From Nonomuraea roseoviolacea subsp. carminata (GTDB lineage: Bacteria; Actinomycetota; Actinomycetes; Streptosporangiales; Streptosporangiaceae), in assembly GCF_024172185.1 (NCBI RefSeq), contig NZ_JAMZEC010000001.1, positions 8,965,001 to 9,029,000 on the forward strand: DNA of 64,000 nt, in the 5' to 3' direction. The position numbers were made by a program, and so were the translations under genes. How positions within the stretch are numbered: position 1 is the first letter of the stretch; every line of letters starts with the position of its first letter. Below, piece after piece: positions 45,659 through 56,713 of the stretch. The notes under the pieces are model-generated. The model made no database searches and was not told where the DNA came from. It saw only the letters and a program-made list of their open reading frames with translations.

Positions 45659-48439
45659 GTGGAGGACGCGTACGGGATCCTGCTTCGACGGCACAGGCTC
45701 CGCCTCCACCTCACCCAGGAAGCGCTCGCCGAGCGCGCGGGGATGAGCTCGCGCTCGATCGCGGAGATGGAGCGCAGCCCGGCCCGCGGCCCGCGCCCCC
45801 GTTCCGTCGAGCAGCTCGCGGCGGCGCTGGGACTGACCGGCGCGGAGCGGGAGGAGTTCGTCGAGGCGGGCCGCGCCCTGTTCTGGGCCAGCCGCGCGGG
45901 ACGCGAGCCGCGCGACCCCTCCGCGTCCGCGCCCGCCCCCGGACGGGCCCGGCCCGCGGCCCCGGCCGCCCGCCGCGAACGCGCCCGCGAGGACGGCGCC
46001 CGCGCCAGGGGCGACCACGCGGACACGAGCGCGGGCGCGGGCGCGCCGGGCGCTGTCCGCGGCGAAGGGACGTACGGCGGAGAGGGACACGACGGACAGG
46101 CGTACGGCGGAGAGAGACACGGCGGACAGGCGTACGGCGGGGCGGTGCCGCCTCCTCCCCGGCAGCTCCCGGCCGACCTGCCCGACTTCGTCGGCCGCGG
46201 CGAGGAGCTCGCCGTGCTGCGCTCCGTCCTCGACCCGGCCGGTCACCGTGCCCGGCTGGCCGTCGTCTCCGGCCCTCCCGGCGTGGGCAAGAGCGCGCTG
46301 GCCGTCCACGCCGGCCACGCGCTGGCCTCCCGCTTCCCCGACGGGCTGCTGTACGCGGCCCTGCGCGGCACCAGCGCCGACCCGGCCGACCCGGCCGAGG
46401 TGCTCGCCCAGCTCCTGCGCGTGCTCGGCGTGGCGGGCGCGGCGCTGCCCGCCGGGCTCGACGCCCGCGGCGGGCTGTTCCGCGACCGGACGGCGGGCCG
46501 GCGGGTGCTCCTGCTCCTCGACGACGCCGGCGGATACCGCCAGGTGGAGCCGCTGCTTCCGGCCAAGGACGTCGCGGTGCTGGTGACCAGCCGGCTGCCG
46601 CTCACCGCGCTGCCCGGGGTGACCTCCATCGACCTGCGCCCGCTGCCCGATCCGACCGCCGTCGAGCTGCTGTGCCGGGTGGCGGGCAGCGAGCGGGTCC
46701 GGGCCGAGCCCGTCGCGACCGCCGAGCTGGTCTCGGCCTGCGGCGGGCTGCCGCTGGCGGTGCGGATCGTCGGGGCGCGGCTGGCCGCGCGGCCCCACTG
46801 GACGGCCGAGACGCTCAACCTGCGGCTGGCCGACGAACGGCGGCGCCTCGACGAGCTCTGCCACGGCGACCTGGCGGTCCGGCCCGTCCTCCACCTGGCG
46901 CGCCAGGCGCTCTCGCCCGCCGCCGCCCGCGCGTTCGCGCTGCTCGGCGAGCCGGACATGCCGTCGTTCCCCGAATGGGCGGTGGCCGCGTTCCTCGGCA
47001 CGGAGCCGGCGTCCGGGGCCGCCGTCCTGGAGGAGCTGCTCGACGCGCGGCTGCTGGAGTCGCTCGGCCCCGATCAGGCGGGCCAGCCGCGCTACCGCTT
47101 CAACGAGGTCACGCGGCTGTACGCGCGGGAACGCCGGCAGGCCGAGATCGGCGCGGCCGAATGGAAGGACGCGCTGGCCCGTGCCGCCGGCGGCTGGCTG
47201 GCCCTGGCCAGGCGGGCCCGGGACCGCCTGCACTGCCTCCGCCTCCACCTGGACGACAGAGCCGTCCCCGCGGCCGTCGTCGATCCCGCGGCCGCCGTGG
47301 TCGCGGCCGCCCGGCCCATCGAGTGGTTCGAGGCGGAGCGGGAGGCGCTCGCCGCGGTCGGAGGGGCGTGCGCCGAGCTGGGCCTGGCGGCTCTCGCGCG
47401 CTGCCTGGCCGGCTGCTGCGCCGACTTCCACGAGCTGCGCGCCTACTACGACGACTGGCGGCGCGCCACGCAGAGCGCCCACGCCGCCTGCCGGCGGGCC
47501 GGGGACCGCGCGGGTGAGGCGGCGATGCTGCGCGGGCTCGGCACCTGCCTGGTCGAGCTGGACGACACGGACGCCGCCGCCACGGCGCTGACCGCGGCCC
47601 GCGACCTCTCGGAAGAGGTCGGGGACGTGGGCGGGGCGGCGATGGCGAGCGGCGAGATGGGCTTGCTGCTCAGCCTGATGGGACGGCTCGACCGGGCGGA
47701 GGCCGAACTGCGGCACGCCGTCGAACGGCTCGGACGGGCCGGCCTGCCGCTGGCGAAGGCCACCGCGCTGACCAGTCTCGGATTCCTCCTGCGGCAGCGC
47801 GGCGAGACGGCGATGGCCGTGGACGTGGTCCGCTCCGCGCTGGGCATCGCCCGCTCGTGCGGCGACCCGTTCGCGGAGGCGTACGTGCTGCGCGGCCTGG
47901 CCGGGGCCCTGCTGGCCCACGGCCGCCCGGGCGAGGCCGAGGGGGCCGCCCGCCAGGCCGCGATCCTGTTCGACCGGGTGGGCGATCCGATCGGCACCGC
48001 GCAGAGCCTCAGGTCCCTCGGCGAGGCCCTGGCCCAGTTGCCCGCCCCTCCCTCGGCCGCCTCCTGGGCCGCGTCCCCGCTCCTGGCGGAGGCGAAGGCG
48101 GCCCTCGCGGCGGCGGCCGCCGTCTTCCGGCAGCGCGGCCACCGCTGGGGGCTGGCGCTCACGGAGCTCAGCCTCGGGGAGATCGAGGCCCGGCAGGGTC
48201 TGCCGGAGGCGGCGCCCCGCCTGCGCCGCTCCCTCCGCTACTGGACCACGGAGCAGGTTCCCGCGCTGCGTGCCCGCACCCTGGTGGCCCTGGCCTCCGC
48301 CGCCGAGAACGACGGCGACCCCGCCGCGTGCGACCTGCTGCGGCAGGCGTACGGGCTGTACCTGGAGCTGGCCTCGCCGGTCGCCGCCGACCTCGCGGCC
48401 CGCCTCGGCATCCCCGGCGGCACCCGGCCGCGGTCCTGA
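45659..48439 (+). CDS. Large XRE/NB-ARC/TPR transcriptional regulator
   Basis: A 926-residue protein. N-terminal XRE HTH (LLRRHRLRLHLTQEALAERA, GMSSRSIAEMERSPARGPRP, residues about 8-75). Then comes a Gly/Ala/Arg-rich linker with GEGHDGQAYGGERHGGQAYG repeats. The NB-ARC/AfsR-like ATPase follows, with Walker A VVSGPPGVGKSALAVHAGHA, Walker B VLLLLDDAGGYRQVEPLLPA, sensor VTSRLPLTALPG and GLPLAVRIVGARLA. A helical C-terminal half has several TPR-like repeats (for example GEMGLLLSLMGRLDRAEAEL and ALTSLGFLLRQRGETAMAVD). Such STAND regulators control specialised metabolism in actinomycetes. The GTG start at 45659 has GGGGAGG upstream. It is divergent from the peptide locus and is its probable regulator. 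Confidence 0.9.
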   Translation: MEDAYGILLRRHRLRLHLTQEALAERAGMSSRSIAEMERSPARGPRPRSVEQLAAALGLTGAEREEFVEAGRALFWASRAGREPRDPSASAPAPGRARPAAPAARRERAREDGARARGDHADTSAGAGAPGAVRGEGTYGGEGHDGQAYGGERHGGQAYGGAVPPPPRQLPADLPDFVGRGEELAVLRSVLDPAGHRARLAVVSGPPGVGKSALAVHAGHALASRFPDGLLYAALRGTSADPADPAEVLAQLLRVLGVAGAALPAGLDARGGLFRDRTAGRRVLLLLDDAGGYRQVEPLLPAKDVAVLVTSRLPLTALPGVTSIDLRPLPDPTAVELLCRVAGSERVRAEPVATAELVSACGGLPLAVRIVGARLAARPHWTAETLNLRLADERRRLDELCHGDLAVRPVLHLARQALSPAAARAFALLGEPDMPSFPEWAVAAFLGTEPASGAAVLEELLDARLLESLGPDQAGQPRYRFNEVTRLYARERRQAEIGAAEWKDALARAAGGWLALARRARDRLHCLRLHLDDRAVPAAVVDPAAAVVAAARPIEWFEAEREALAAVGGACAELGLAALARCLAGCCADFHELRAYYDDWRRATQSAHAACRRAGDRAGEAAMLRGLGTCLVELDDTDAAATALTAARDLSEEVGDVGGAAMASGEMGLLLSLMGRLDRAEAELRHAVERLGRAGLPLAKATALTSLGFLLRQRGETAMAVDVVRSALGIARSCGDPFAEAYVLRGLAGALLAHGRPGEAEGAARQAAILFDRVGDPIGTAQSLRSLGEALAQLPAPPSAASWAASPLLAEAKAALAAAAAVFRQRGHRWGLALTELSLGEIEARQGLPEAAPRLRRSLRYWTTEQVPALRARTLVALASAAENDGDPAACDLLRQAYGLYLELASPVAADLAARLGIPGGTRPRS

Positions 48440-48764
48440 ACCCGACCCCGGGCGCGCGGGACCGGCCGCCGCGCGAGACCAGGCCCGCGGGACAGGGCGC
48501 AGCGCGGGGCCGGGCGTCGCGCGAGGCCGGGCGTCATGGGGGGCCGGGCGCACGGGGCCGGATGCCGCACGGGGCCGGGCGCACGGGGCCGGGCGTCATG
48601 GGGGCCGGGCGCGCGGGGCAGAGTGCCGCGCGGGGCCGGGCGTCGCGCGGGCCGGGACGTCCGGGACTCGGCCATGTGGCCAGGCGTCCCCGTACCCGGG
48701 GAGGACGCGCGAATGGACCCCAGGTCGGATGACGCCGCCCCCTCCGGGCCGCAGGATGGGTGCC
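48440..48764. repeat. 325-bp spacer with nested GC repeats
   Basis: From about 48502 to 48650, units based on GGGGCCGGGCG recur about nine times, with endings CGCAC, TCATGGG or TCGC. A higher-order copy of roughly 48 bp is visible at about 48523-48570 and 48584-48631. No coding frame is supported in the gap. The last 60 bp before 48765 are unique. Confidence 0.8.
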
Positions 48765-49112
48765 ATGCCAGACATGCGCACCGTTCGTGAAGACCTCCAG
48801 GCGACGCTCGACGCGCGCCGCGACCTCGGGCCGGAGTACGAGGCGGCGCTGGTCGAGTCGTTCGCCGACCGGCTGGAGGCCACGATCGCGGCCCGCGTCC
48901 AGGCCGAGCTCCACCGCCAGGGCCCGTACCCCGGGCGGACGCGGCGCACGGGGCCGCCGCTGGTGTCGCTGGCCCTGGGCTCGATGGGGCTCGGCATCCC
49001 GCTGACGGCCATCGCCACGGTCAACGCGGGACCGCTGGGCCTCGTGGTGACCTGGATCGCCATCGCGGTCATCAACGTGGCCGCCGCCATGGCGTACATC
49101 CGCCGCCCCTGA
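48765..49112 (+). CDS. Small membrane protein, 115 residues
   Basis: Starts MPDMRTVREDLQATLDARRD. The soluble N-terminal part is a probable amphipathic helix (LGPEYEAALVESFADRLEAT, IAARVQAELHRQ). Two C-terminal hydrophobic helices follow (LVSLALGSMGLGIPLTAIAT and GLVVTWIAIAVINVAAAMAY) and it ends IRRP. This pattern resembles actinobacterial membrane proteins annotated only as integral membrane protein. The ATG at 48765 is preceded by another in-frame ATG three codons upstream. Function unknown. Confidence 0.75.
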   Translation: MPDMRTVREDLQATLDARRDLGPEYEAALVESFADRLEATIAARVQAELHRQGPYPGRTRRTGPPLVSLALGSMGLGIPLTAIATVNAGPLGLVVTWIAIAVINVAAAMAYIRRP

Positions 49113-49139
49113 CCCGGCCCGGCCCGCACGCCCGCGGGT

Positions 49140-49718
49140 CTAGGTCGCGCCCGTGTCGCCGCCGAAGTGCGGCACGACCATCTCCACCAGTGCGGCGACG
49201 TCCGCCTCGACCATCGGCTCGCCGGTCATGCCCAGCCGGTGCAGCAGCGTCCCGACGACGACGTCGATGAAGAACAGCACCCGGCCGTCCGGCTCGCCGA
49301 GCGCCTCGTGCAGCGCCGCCCGGTACGGCTCCTGCAGCCGCGCGGCCAGCACCTGGCGCAGGGCCGGGTCGCTGACGGCGTCGCTGAACACGCCCGCGAA
49401 CGCGTCGCCCACCCCCGGCTCGCTGATCTTCGCCGCGATCCAGCGGATGGCCGAGGCCATGAGCTCGGCCCGCCCGGTGCCCTCCAGCGGCACCGGTCCG
49501 AACGCGTCCAGCAGGCAGTCCACGACCAGGTCGCCCTTGGACGGCCAGCGGCGGTAGATCGTCGTCTTGGCGACGCCGGCCGCGGCGGCGATGCGGTCGA
49601 CGGTGGCCCGCGCGTAACCCAGCTCGTGGACCGTGCTCAGCGTCGCGGCGAACACCACGGCGTTGACGCCGGTGCGCGGGCGACCGGGTGGCCTGGCGGA
49701 TGCGGTCGCTGGGGTCAT
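49140..49718 (-). CDS. TetR-family regulator
   Basis: A 192-residue protein. HTH: VNAVVFAATLSTVHELGYAR, ATVDRIAAAAGVAKTTIYRR, WPSKGDLVVDCLLDAFG; TetR_C_16-like C-terminal domain. Start ATG 49718; TATCGT lies 6 nt upstream, suggesting a leaderless message. It is divergent from the esterase gene, with a 32-bp nested palindrome between them, so it very likely represses both. Confidence 0.9.
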   Translation of the reverse strand: MTPATASARPPGRPRTGVNAVVFAATLSTVHELGYARATVDRIAAAAGVAKTTIYRRWPSKGDLVVDCLLDAFGPVPLEGTGRAELMASAIRWIAAKISEPGVGDAFAGVFSDAVSDPALRQVLAARLQEPYRAALHEALGEPDGRVLFFIDVVVGTLLHRLGMTGEPMVEADVAALVEMVVPHFGGDTGAT

Positions 49719-49738
49719 GAGCACACGATAGCCCATTG

Positions 49739-49770
49739 CGCTACCGTTGGTATCGATACTTGAGGTAGCG
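49739..49770. promoter_or_regulatory. 32-bp nested palindromic operator
   Basis: Outer arms CGCTACC (49739-49745) and GGTAGCG (49764-49770) are perfect. The inner 10-bp palindrome GTATCGATAC (49750-49759) is also perfect, with 4-bp spacers on each side. It lies between a TetR gene and the esterase it faces. Confidence 0.8.
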
Positions 49771-49785
49771 AAACTGGGAGGCGCC

Positions 49786-50781
49786 ATGAGCAGCAAGGTC
49801 ACCGGCACGGAGCGGCCGCCGCTGGGCATCCGGCTGATGCAGTCGATGGGGAAGGAGCCGGACTGGCTGTCGATGACGGCCGAGGAACTGGTCGCCCTGC
49901 GCGAGACGGTCAACCGCAAGCGGGCCTCGCGCCTGGCCCGGGTGATCACCGGGTTCCCGGACCGCGGCGCCACGATCCGGTGGCAGGAGGTGGAGCTGCC
50001 CGACCGCACGCTCAAGGTCCGGGTGTACCGGCCCGCGTCCGGCGGCCACAGCGGCCCGGACCTGGCCGGCCGGCCGCTCGTCCTCCATGTGCACGGAGGG
50101 GGGTTCGTGGGGACGGCGGCGCAGAGCGACTGGGTGAACAGCCACCTCGCCGCGCGGCTGCCCGCGGTCGTCGTCTCGGTCGAGCACCGGCTCCTCGACC
50201 ACGAGACTCCGCTGGCCGCGGCCGTCGACGACGGCTGGGAGGTGCTCCGGCACGTGCTCCACCAGGCCACGTGGTGGGGGATCGACCCCGCGCGGACCGC
50301 CGTCTTCGGTGAGAGCACCGGCTCCCTGATCACCGCCCTGGCCGCGATCCGGGCCAGGGCGTCCGGCCTGCTCCTGCGGGCGCAGGTGCTGGCCAACCCC
50401 GCCGTCGATCTGACCCCGGCGGGGTTCGAGCACCCGTCGATCAGCCGGCACGCCGACAGCCCGACCCTCACCATGACGCAGATCCGGATGTTCCAGCGGC
50501 TCGCCGTCCCGGCGGGGACCGACCCGCGGACGTTGTCGCCGATCCAGGCCGACGACCTGAGCGGCCTGGCCCCGGCGCTCGTCGTGGTGCCGACCATCGA
50601 CCCGGTGGCCGATCACGGCCGCTGCTACGCCGAGCGGCTGCGCGCGGCCGGGACGCCGGCGCGGCTGGTGGAGTATCCCGGGGCGACGCACGCGTTCCTC
50701 AGCATGCCGGGCGTGGTGCCGCAGGCGAAGGCGGCGCGGGCGGAGATCACCGAGTTCCTGCGCGAGGCGTTCGCCGGGTGA
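49786..50781 (+). CDS. HSL-type esterase/lipase (alpha/beta hydrolase fold 3)
   Basis: A 331-residue protein. Oxyanion motif LVLHVHGGGFVGTAAQSDWV (HGGG), nucleophile elbow TAVFGESTGSLITALAAIRA (G-E-S-T-G; usual form G-D-S-A-G), Asp in VVPTIDPVADHGR, and His in VEYPGATHAFLSMPG. The triad is therefore complete. Hormone-sensitive-lipase-like enzymes hydrolyse short acyl esters. Start ATG 49786 with GGGAGG 4 nt upstream; an earlier ATG (49747) falls inside the operator. Regulated by the divergent TetR. Confidence 0.88.
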   Translation: MSSKVTGTERPPLGIRLMQSMGKEPDWLSMTAEELVALRETVNRKRASRLARVITGFPDRGATIRWQEVELPDRTLKVRVYRPASGGHSGPDLAGRPLVLHVHGGGFVGTAAQSDWVNSHLAARLPAVVVSVEHRLLDHETPLAAAVDDGWEVLRHVLHQATWWGIDPARTAVFGESTGSLITALAAIRARASGLLLRAQVLANPAVDLTPAGFEHPSISRHADSPTLTMTQIRMFQRLAVPAGTDPRTLSPIQADDLSGLAPALVVVPTIDPVADHGRCYAERLRAAGTPARLVEYPGATHAFLSMPGVVPQAKAARAEITEFLREAFAG

Positions 50782-50841
50782 CGGGCCCGCCATGCCCGCC
50801 CGTCGGCCGGGGCCGTGCCTCTCGTCCCCGGTCAGTGGTGT

Positions 50842-51651
50842 TCAGGCGTCGCGGTCGCGGCGCAGGCGGACCTCGGCCGCCAGCGCCTCGTCCTCGTGGT
50901 CCAGGCCGTACGCCCAGACCCGCTCGGCGTCCTCGTCGCGCCCGCGTAAGGGAAGCGTGCGGGCCAGCAGCTCGATGGCCAGCGCGCTCGTCCCGGCGTC
51001 GGCGCCGTCCTCGACCGCGCCCGCGAACTCCGCGCAGGCCAGCTCCAGATGCGCGATCCCGAGCTGGACCCGCAGCCGCGGCACGGCCTCGGCGGGGGCG
51101 CTCTCCAGGGCGCCGAGCAGCACCTCGGCGGCCTCTCCCGGCTCGCCGCGCTCGGTCAGCAGCTCGGCGAGCTGCTGCGCGGCGTGCGCGGCCATCTCCG
51201 CGTCGTCGCCGGCGACGGCCGCCGCCCCGGCCTCCCGCAGCGCCGTCTCGGCCTCGTCGAGCGCCCCGGTCTCCGCGGCGAGCCGGGCCAGGGCCAGGTG
51301 GGCCAGCGGCACGTACGCGGCCGTGCCGAGCCCCAGCACCGCCTGCCACGCGCCGCGCGCCTGCTCGGTCCGCCCCTCGCGCTCGAAGCCCTGGGCGAGG
51401 TGGCAGGCCGCCTGGGCCGCGTACTCGGGATGCCCGGTGGCCAGCGCGGTGCGAGCCGCGGCGCGCGCGCCCTCGGCGTCGCCGCGTTCCTCCAGGACCA
51501 CGGCCAGGCCGACGGCGGCCTGCGCCCGGTCGGGCTCGTCGGGGTCGGCGGCCAGCTCGGCGAGGATGGCCGCGGCGGCGTCGAGGTCGCCGTCCTCGGC
51601 CAGGCGGCGGGCGGTGTCGAGAGGCGGTGTCCGCAACTCTGAGGACGTCAA
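50842..51651 (-). CDS. Tetratricopeptide-repeat protein
   Basis: A 269-residue, almost wholly helical protein with about six TPR-like pairs (for example LAEDGDLDAAAAILAELAAD, VGLAVVLEERGDAEGARAAA, LAHLALARLAAETGALDEAE, LAELLTERGEPGEAAEVLLG). Very Ala/Glu-rich. TTG start at 51651, chosen because AAGGAG lies 6 nt upstream and the upstream sequence is low-complexity Arg/Gly. No enzyme domain. TPR proteins act as protein-interaction scaffolds; the partner is unknown. Confidence 0.82.
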   Translation of the reverse strand: MTSSELRTPPLDTARRLAEDGDLDAAAAILAELAADPDEPDRAQAAVGLAVVLEERGDAEGARAAARTALATGHPEYAAQAACHLAQGFEREGRTEQARGAWQAVLGLGTAAYVPLAHLALARLAAETGALDEAETALREAGAAAVAGDDAEMAAHAAQQLAELLTERGEPGEAAEVLLGALESAPAEAVPRLRVQLGIAHLELACAEFAGAVEDGADAGTSALAIELLARTLPLRGRDEDAERVWAYGLDHEDEALAAEVRLRRDRDA

Positions 51652-52189
51652 AGAGGGCTCCTTCGGCGACGATCGGACCGAGCCTAACGAGTTCTGGCGA
51701 TCATGTCTGCCGACTCGGGGCGGTTGGCCTGGCGGGGACGGGAACCGCACTCCCGCGCCACCCCGGCCCGCCGCCCCACGGGCGTCACCACGTGCGCTCC
51801 CCTTCGAAGCGCCGCGTCCCAAGGGCGGGATGTGCGCGCGCAGGCGCGGCGGAGGGCGGCGCCTTCGCGGCGACCGGATGCGACGCCAAGGCGCTGCTCA
51901 GGGGCGGCGAGAGACGCGCGGGCGAGCGGAGACGAACAGGGCGAGCCGCCGCGGCGCTTCGTGACGCACGCGACGCGAGGCACGTCGCGGCATGGACGAG
52001 TCCTCCGGCGGGGCAGGACGGCGCCGGGGCCGCCTCGTGACGGCGCGAGGGAGCGCGACGAGAGGACGCGTCCTCTCACGGCGGTGGGCCCGGACGAGGA
52101 GACGCGCCCAGGGCCTCACGCGGGGACGCGCCGTGGAGGCGGCGTGGCCCCTCCCCGCGACGCGGGAAGGGGCCACTCGGAGGGGGACG
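51652..52189. other. 538-bp gene-free region with palindromes
   Basis: I find no credible gene on either strand. It contains an exact 18-bp palindrome, GAGAGGACGCGTCCTCTC (52060-52077), many GACGCG words, and the gcvP terminator hairpin near its end. A frame from ATG 51703 runs on but is almost pure Arg/Pro/Gly/Ala with no homology I recognise and runs into the antisense of gcvP. Confidence 0.6.
52144..52176 (-). terminator. gcvP terminator hairpin
   Basis: 15-bp stem with one mismatch: GTGGCCCCTCCCCGC (52144-52158), loop GAC, GCGGGAAGGGGCCAC (52162-52176), beginning 13 nt beyond the gcvP stop. Confidence 0.7.
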
Positions 52190-55051
<2,862 letters not shown>

Positions 55052-55107
55052 GAGAGGTGCCTCCCGAGGCTGTGGAGACCGGCGCCAGGGCGCGGGCGAG
55101 TGCCGGG

Positions 55108-55297
55108 TCTCCCCCTCTGTCATGCGAACCTGAGAGCTTCACCCCGCAGGGCTTGCACCGTCGGTGAGGCGCGCCTGGCGGACGCGCCTGCTTTCCAGAG
55201 TCGCCTCACCCGAGCGGTACAGGTGCCTGAGAGATTCCGGGGAGGGTTGCTCCTTCGGCGCCCCTGGGACGATGCCCGGGGACTCTCCCGCACGGGG
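55108..55297 (-). ncRNA. Tandem glycine riboswitch upstream of gcvP
   Basis: On the minus strand, aptamer 1 (about 55297-55191) contains the conserved GCGCCGAAGGAGCAA (55262-55248), AATCTCTCAGG (55236-55226) and GGCGACTCTGGAAAG (55205-55191). Aptamer 2 (about 55190-55108) contains ACGGTGCAAGCC, GAAGCTCTCAGG (55140-55129) and GACAGAGG (55121-55114). This is the two-aptamer, short-linker arrangement known for glycine riboswitches (RF00504). It ends about 57 nt before the gcvP start, and in known cases glycine binding turns the gene on. Confidence 0.92.
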
Positions 55298-55317
55298 TCG
55301 TCAGCCTTGCGCCTCTA

Positions 55318-55323
55318 AGATTA
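55318..55323 (-). promoter_or_regulatory. Probable -10 of the gcvP/riboswitch transcript
   Basis: TAATCT on the minus strand (plus AGATTA), immediately after the stop codon of the upstream MerR gene and about 20 nt before the first aptamer. No clear -35, since that would lie inside the MerR coding end. Confidence 0.45.
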
Positions 55324-55944
55324 CTACCCTGTGCGGCGCGCGCGCCGCCGCCGGGCCAGCTCGTCAGCGGGATGGTCGGCCGGGACGGAGTCCGCGACCG
55401 CCGCCCGTTCCCCCGGCAGCTCCGCCAGGGACCCCTCGACCTCGCGCCAGACCCGGCCGAGGGCTATGCCGAAGACGCCCTGCCCGCCCTGGAGCAGGTC
55501 GATCACCTCGTCGGCCGAGGTGCACTCGTAGACGCTGACGCCGTCGCTCATGAGCGTGATCTGGGCGAGGTCGGCCACGCCGCGGTCACGCAGGTGCTGC
55601 ACGGCCGTACGGATCTGCTGGAGGGAGACCCCGGTGTCGAGGAGCCGCTTGACGACCTTGAGCACCAGGATGTCGCGGAAGCTGTAGAGCCGCTGGGAGC
55701 CGGAGCCCTGCGCCGCTCTTATCGTGGGCTCGACCAGTCCGGTGCGCGCCCAGTAGTCCAGCTGCCTGTAGGTGATGCCGGCCGCCGCGCAGGCCGTCGG
55801 GCCGCGGTATCCGATGTCACCCGGCAGCGCCGACGGCCGCTCGTCGAAGAGCAGGCCCTGCTCCCCGGCACGCTGCCGCGCGCTCTCGCGCCGCACCGAA
55901 TCTTCCTGGCCGGCCGTCTTTCCCTCGCCGCTGCTGACCGCCAC
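55324..55944 (-). CDS. MerR-family regulator (Rv1830-like)
   Basis: A 206-residue protein. After a charged N-terminal extension comes the MerR winged HTH: DIGYRGPTACAAAGITYRQL, DYWARTGLVEPTIRAAQGSG, SQRLYSFRDILVLKVVKRLL, with dimer helix LQQIRTAVQHLRDRGVADLA. A C-terminal domain follows (QITLMSDGVSVYECTSADEV, GQGVFGIALGRVWREVEGSL). The position directly before gcvP and after the DUF151 gene matches Rv1830 of M. tuberculosis. GTG start at 55944 with GGAGG 5 nt upstream. Confidence 0.9.
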   Translation of the reverse strand: MAVSSGEGKTAGQEDSVRRESARQRAGEQGLLFDERPSALPGDIGYRGPTACAAAGITYRQLDYWARTGLVEPTIRAAQGSGSQRLYSFRDILVLKVVKRLLDTGVSLQQIRTAVQHLRDRGVADLAQITLMSDGVSVYECTSADEVIDLLQGGQGVFGIALGRVWREVEGSLAELPGERAAVADSVPADHPADELARRRRARRTG

Positions 55945-56092
55945 GCGGACCTCCGGCTTTCTCTCATCCCGTGACCTGATCTGGGGGTTCGTAAAAAGGC
56001 GGCCACGGGTTTCACTTGCACCGTAGGACCGTGACCATGCTCAGTCAACGATCCGGCTCGGCGCGTCGTGAAGCGTAAATGCACTGAAATAC

Positions 56093-56554
56093 CTACCCCG
56101 CCCGGCCGAAGTCCTCGGGGGTGATCGTGTCAAGGAACTCCCTGAACTTCTCCACCTCGTCCTCCTGGTCATCGGGGATGATCACCCCGGCCTCCTGGAC
56201 GACCTCCTCGCTGGCGAAGATGCGCGCCCCCGTGCGCAGCGCCAGGGCGATCGAGTCGGACGGCCGGGCGCTGACCTCCACGCCGTTGGAGAAGACCAGG
56301 TCGGCGAAGAAGATGCCGTCGCGCAGGGCGACGATGTTGACGGCGCGCAGGCCGACACCGAGAGCGCTCAGCACGTCCCTGAACAGGTCGTGCGTCAGCG
56401 GCCGGGGCGGGGGCTCCTCCGCCTGGGCCAGCGCGATGGCCGTGGCCTCGGTCATGCCGATCCAGATGGGCAGGAACCGCTCCCCGTGTGCCTCCTTGAG
56501 CAGGACGATCGGCTGATTTGTGGGCATCTCTACCCGAACGCCCACGACCTCCAT
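56093..56554 (-). CDS. Bifunctional nuclease-family protein (DUF151, Rv1829-like)
   Basis: A 153-residue protein. It starts MEVVGVRVEMPTNQPIVLLK, then EAHGERFLPIWIGMTEATAI, RPLTHDLFRDVLSALGVGL, IFFADLVFSNGVEVSARPSD, SIALALRTGARIFASEEVVQ and EDEVEKFREFLDTITPEDFG. The family has been described as a bifunctional DNase/RNase in plants; its bacterial role is unclear. I choose ATG 56554 because homologues begin at the VVGVRVE strand; an ATG at 56626 would add 24 residues not typical of the family. Confidence 0.9.
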   Translation of the reverse strand: MEVVGVRVEMPTNQPIVLLKEAHGERFLPIWIGMTEATAIALAQAEEPPPRPLTHDLFRDVLSALGVGLRAVNIVALRDGIFFADLVFSNGVEVSARPSDSIALALRTGARIFASEEVVQEAGVIIPDDQEDEVEKFREFLDTITPEDFGRAG

Positions 56555-56713
56555 CTGCAACACGGGCTGCTCCGTATTCGACTGGCCGGCGACCCGGCAC
56601 AGCTCATTGCTGGTTCGCTTATGCATTTCAACGTAACACCCGGCGGGGGCCGTATGTCCGCCGGTGCGGCCCCGAATCTGCCTGGAGCGCTCACCTGTGC
56701 GCGGCGGCGCGGG

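Noticed and set aside
51700..51800. Possible tRNA remnant
   Set aside because: Only an isolated GGTTCCC-like word on the minus strand; no cloverleaf could be drawn. No tRNA was found anywhere in the window.
51703..52189. ATG 51703 with a possible upstream promoter as a new gene
   Set aside because: The product is almost only Arg, Pro, Ala and Gly, has no stop before entering gcvP antisense, and shows no codon-bias contrast.
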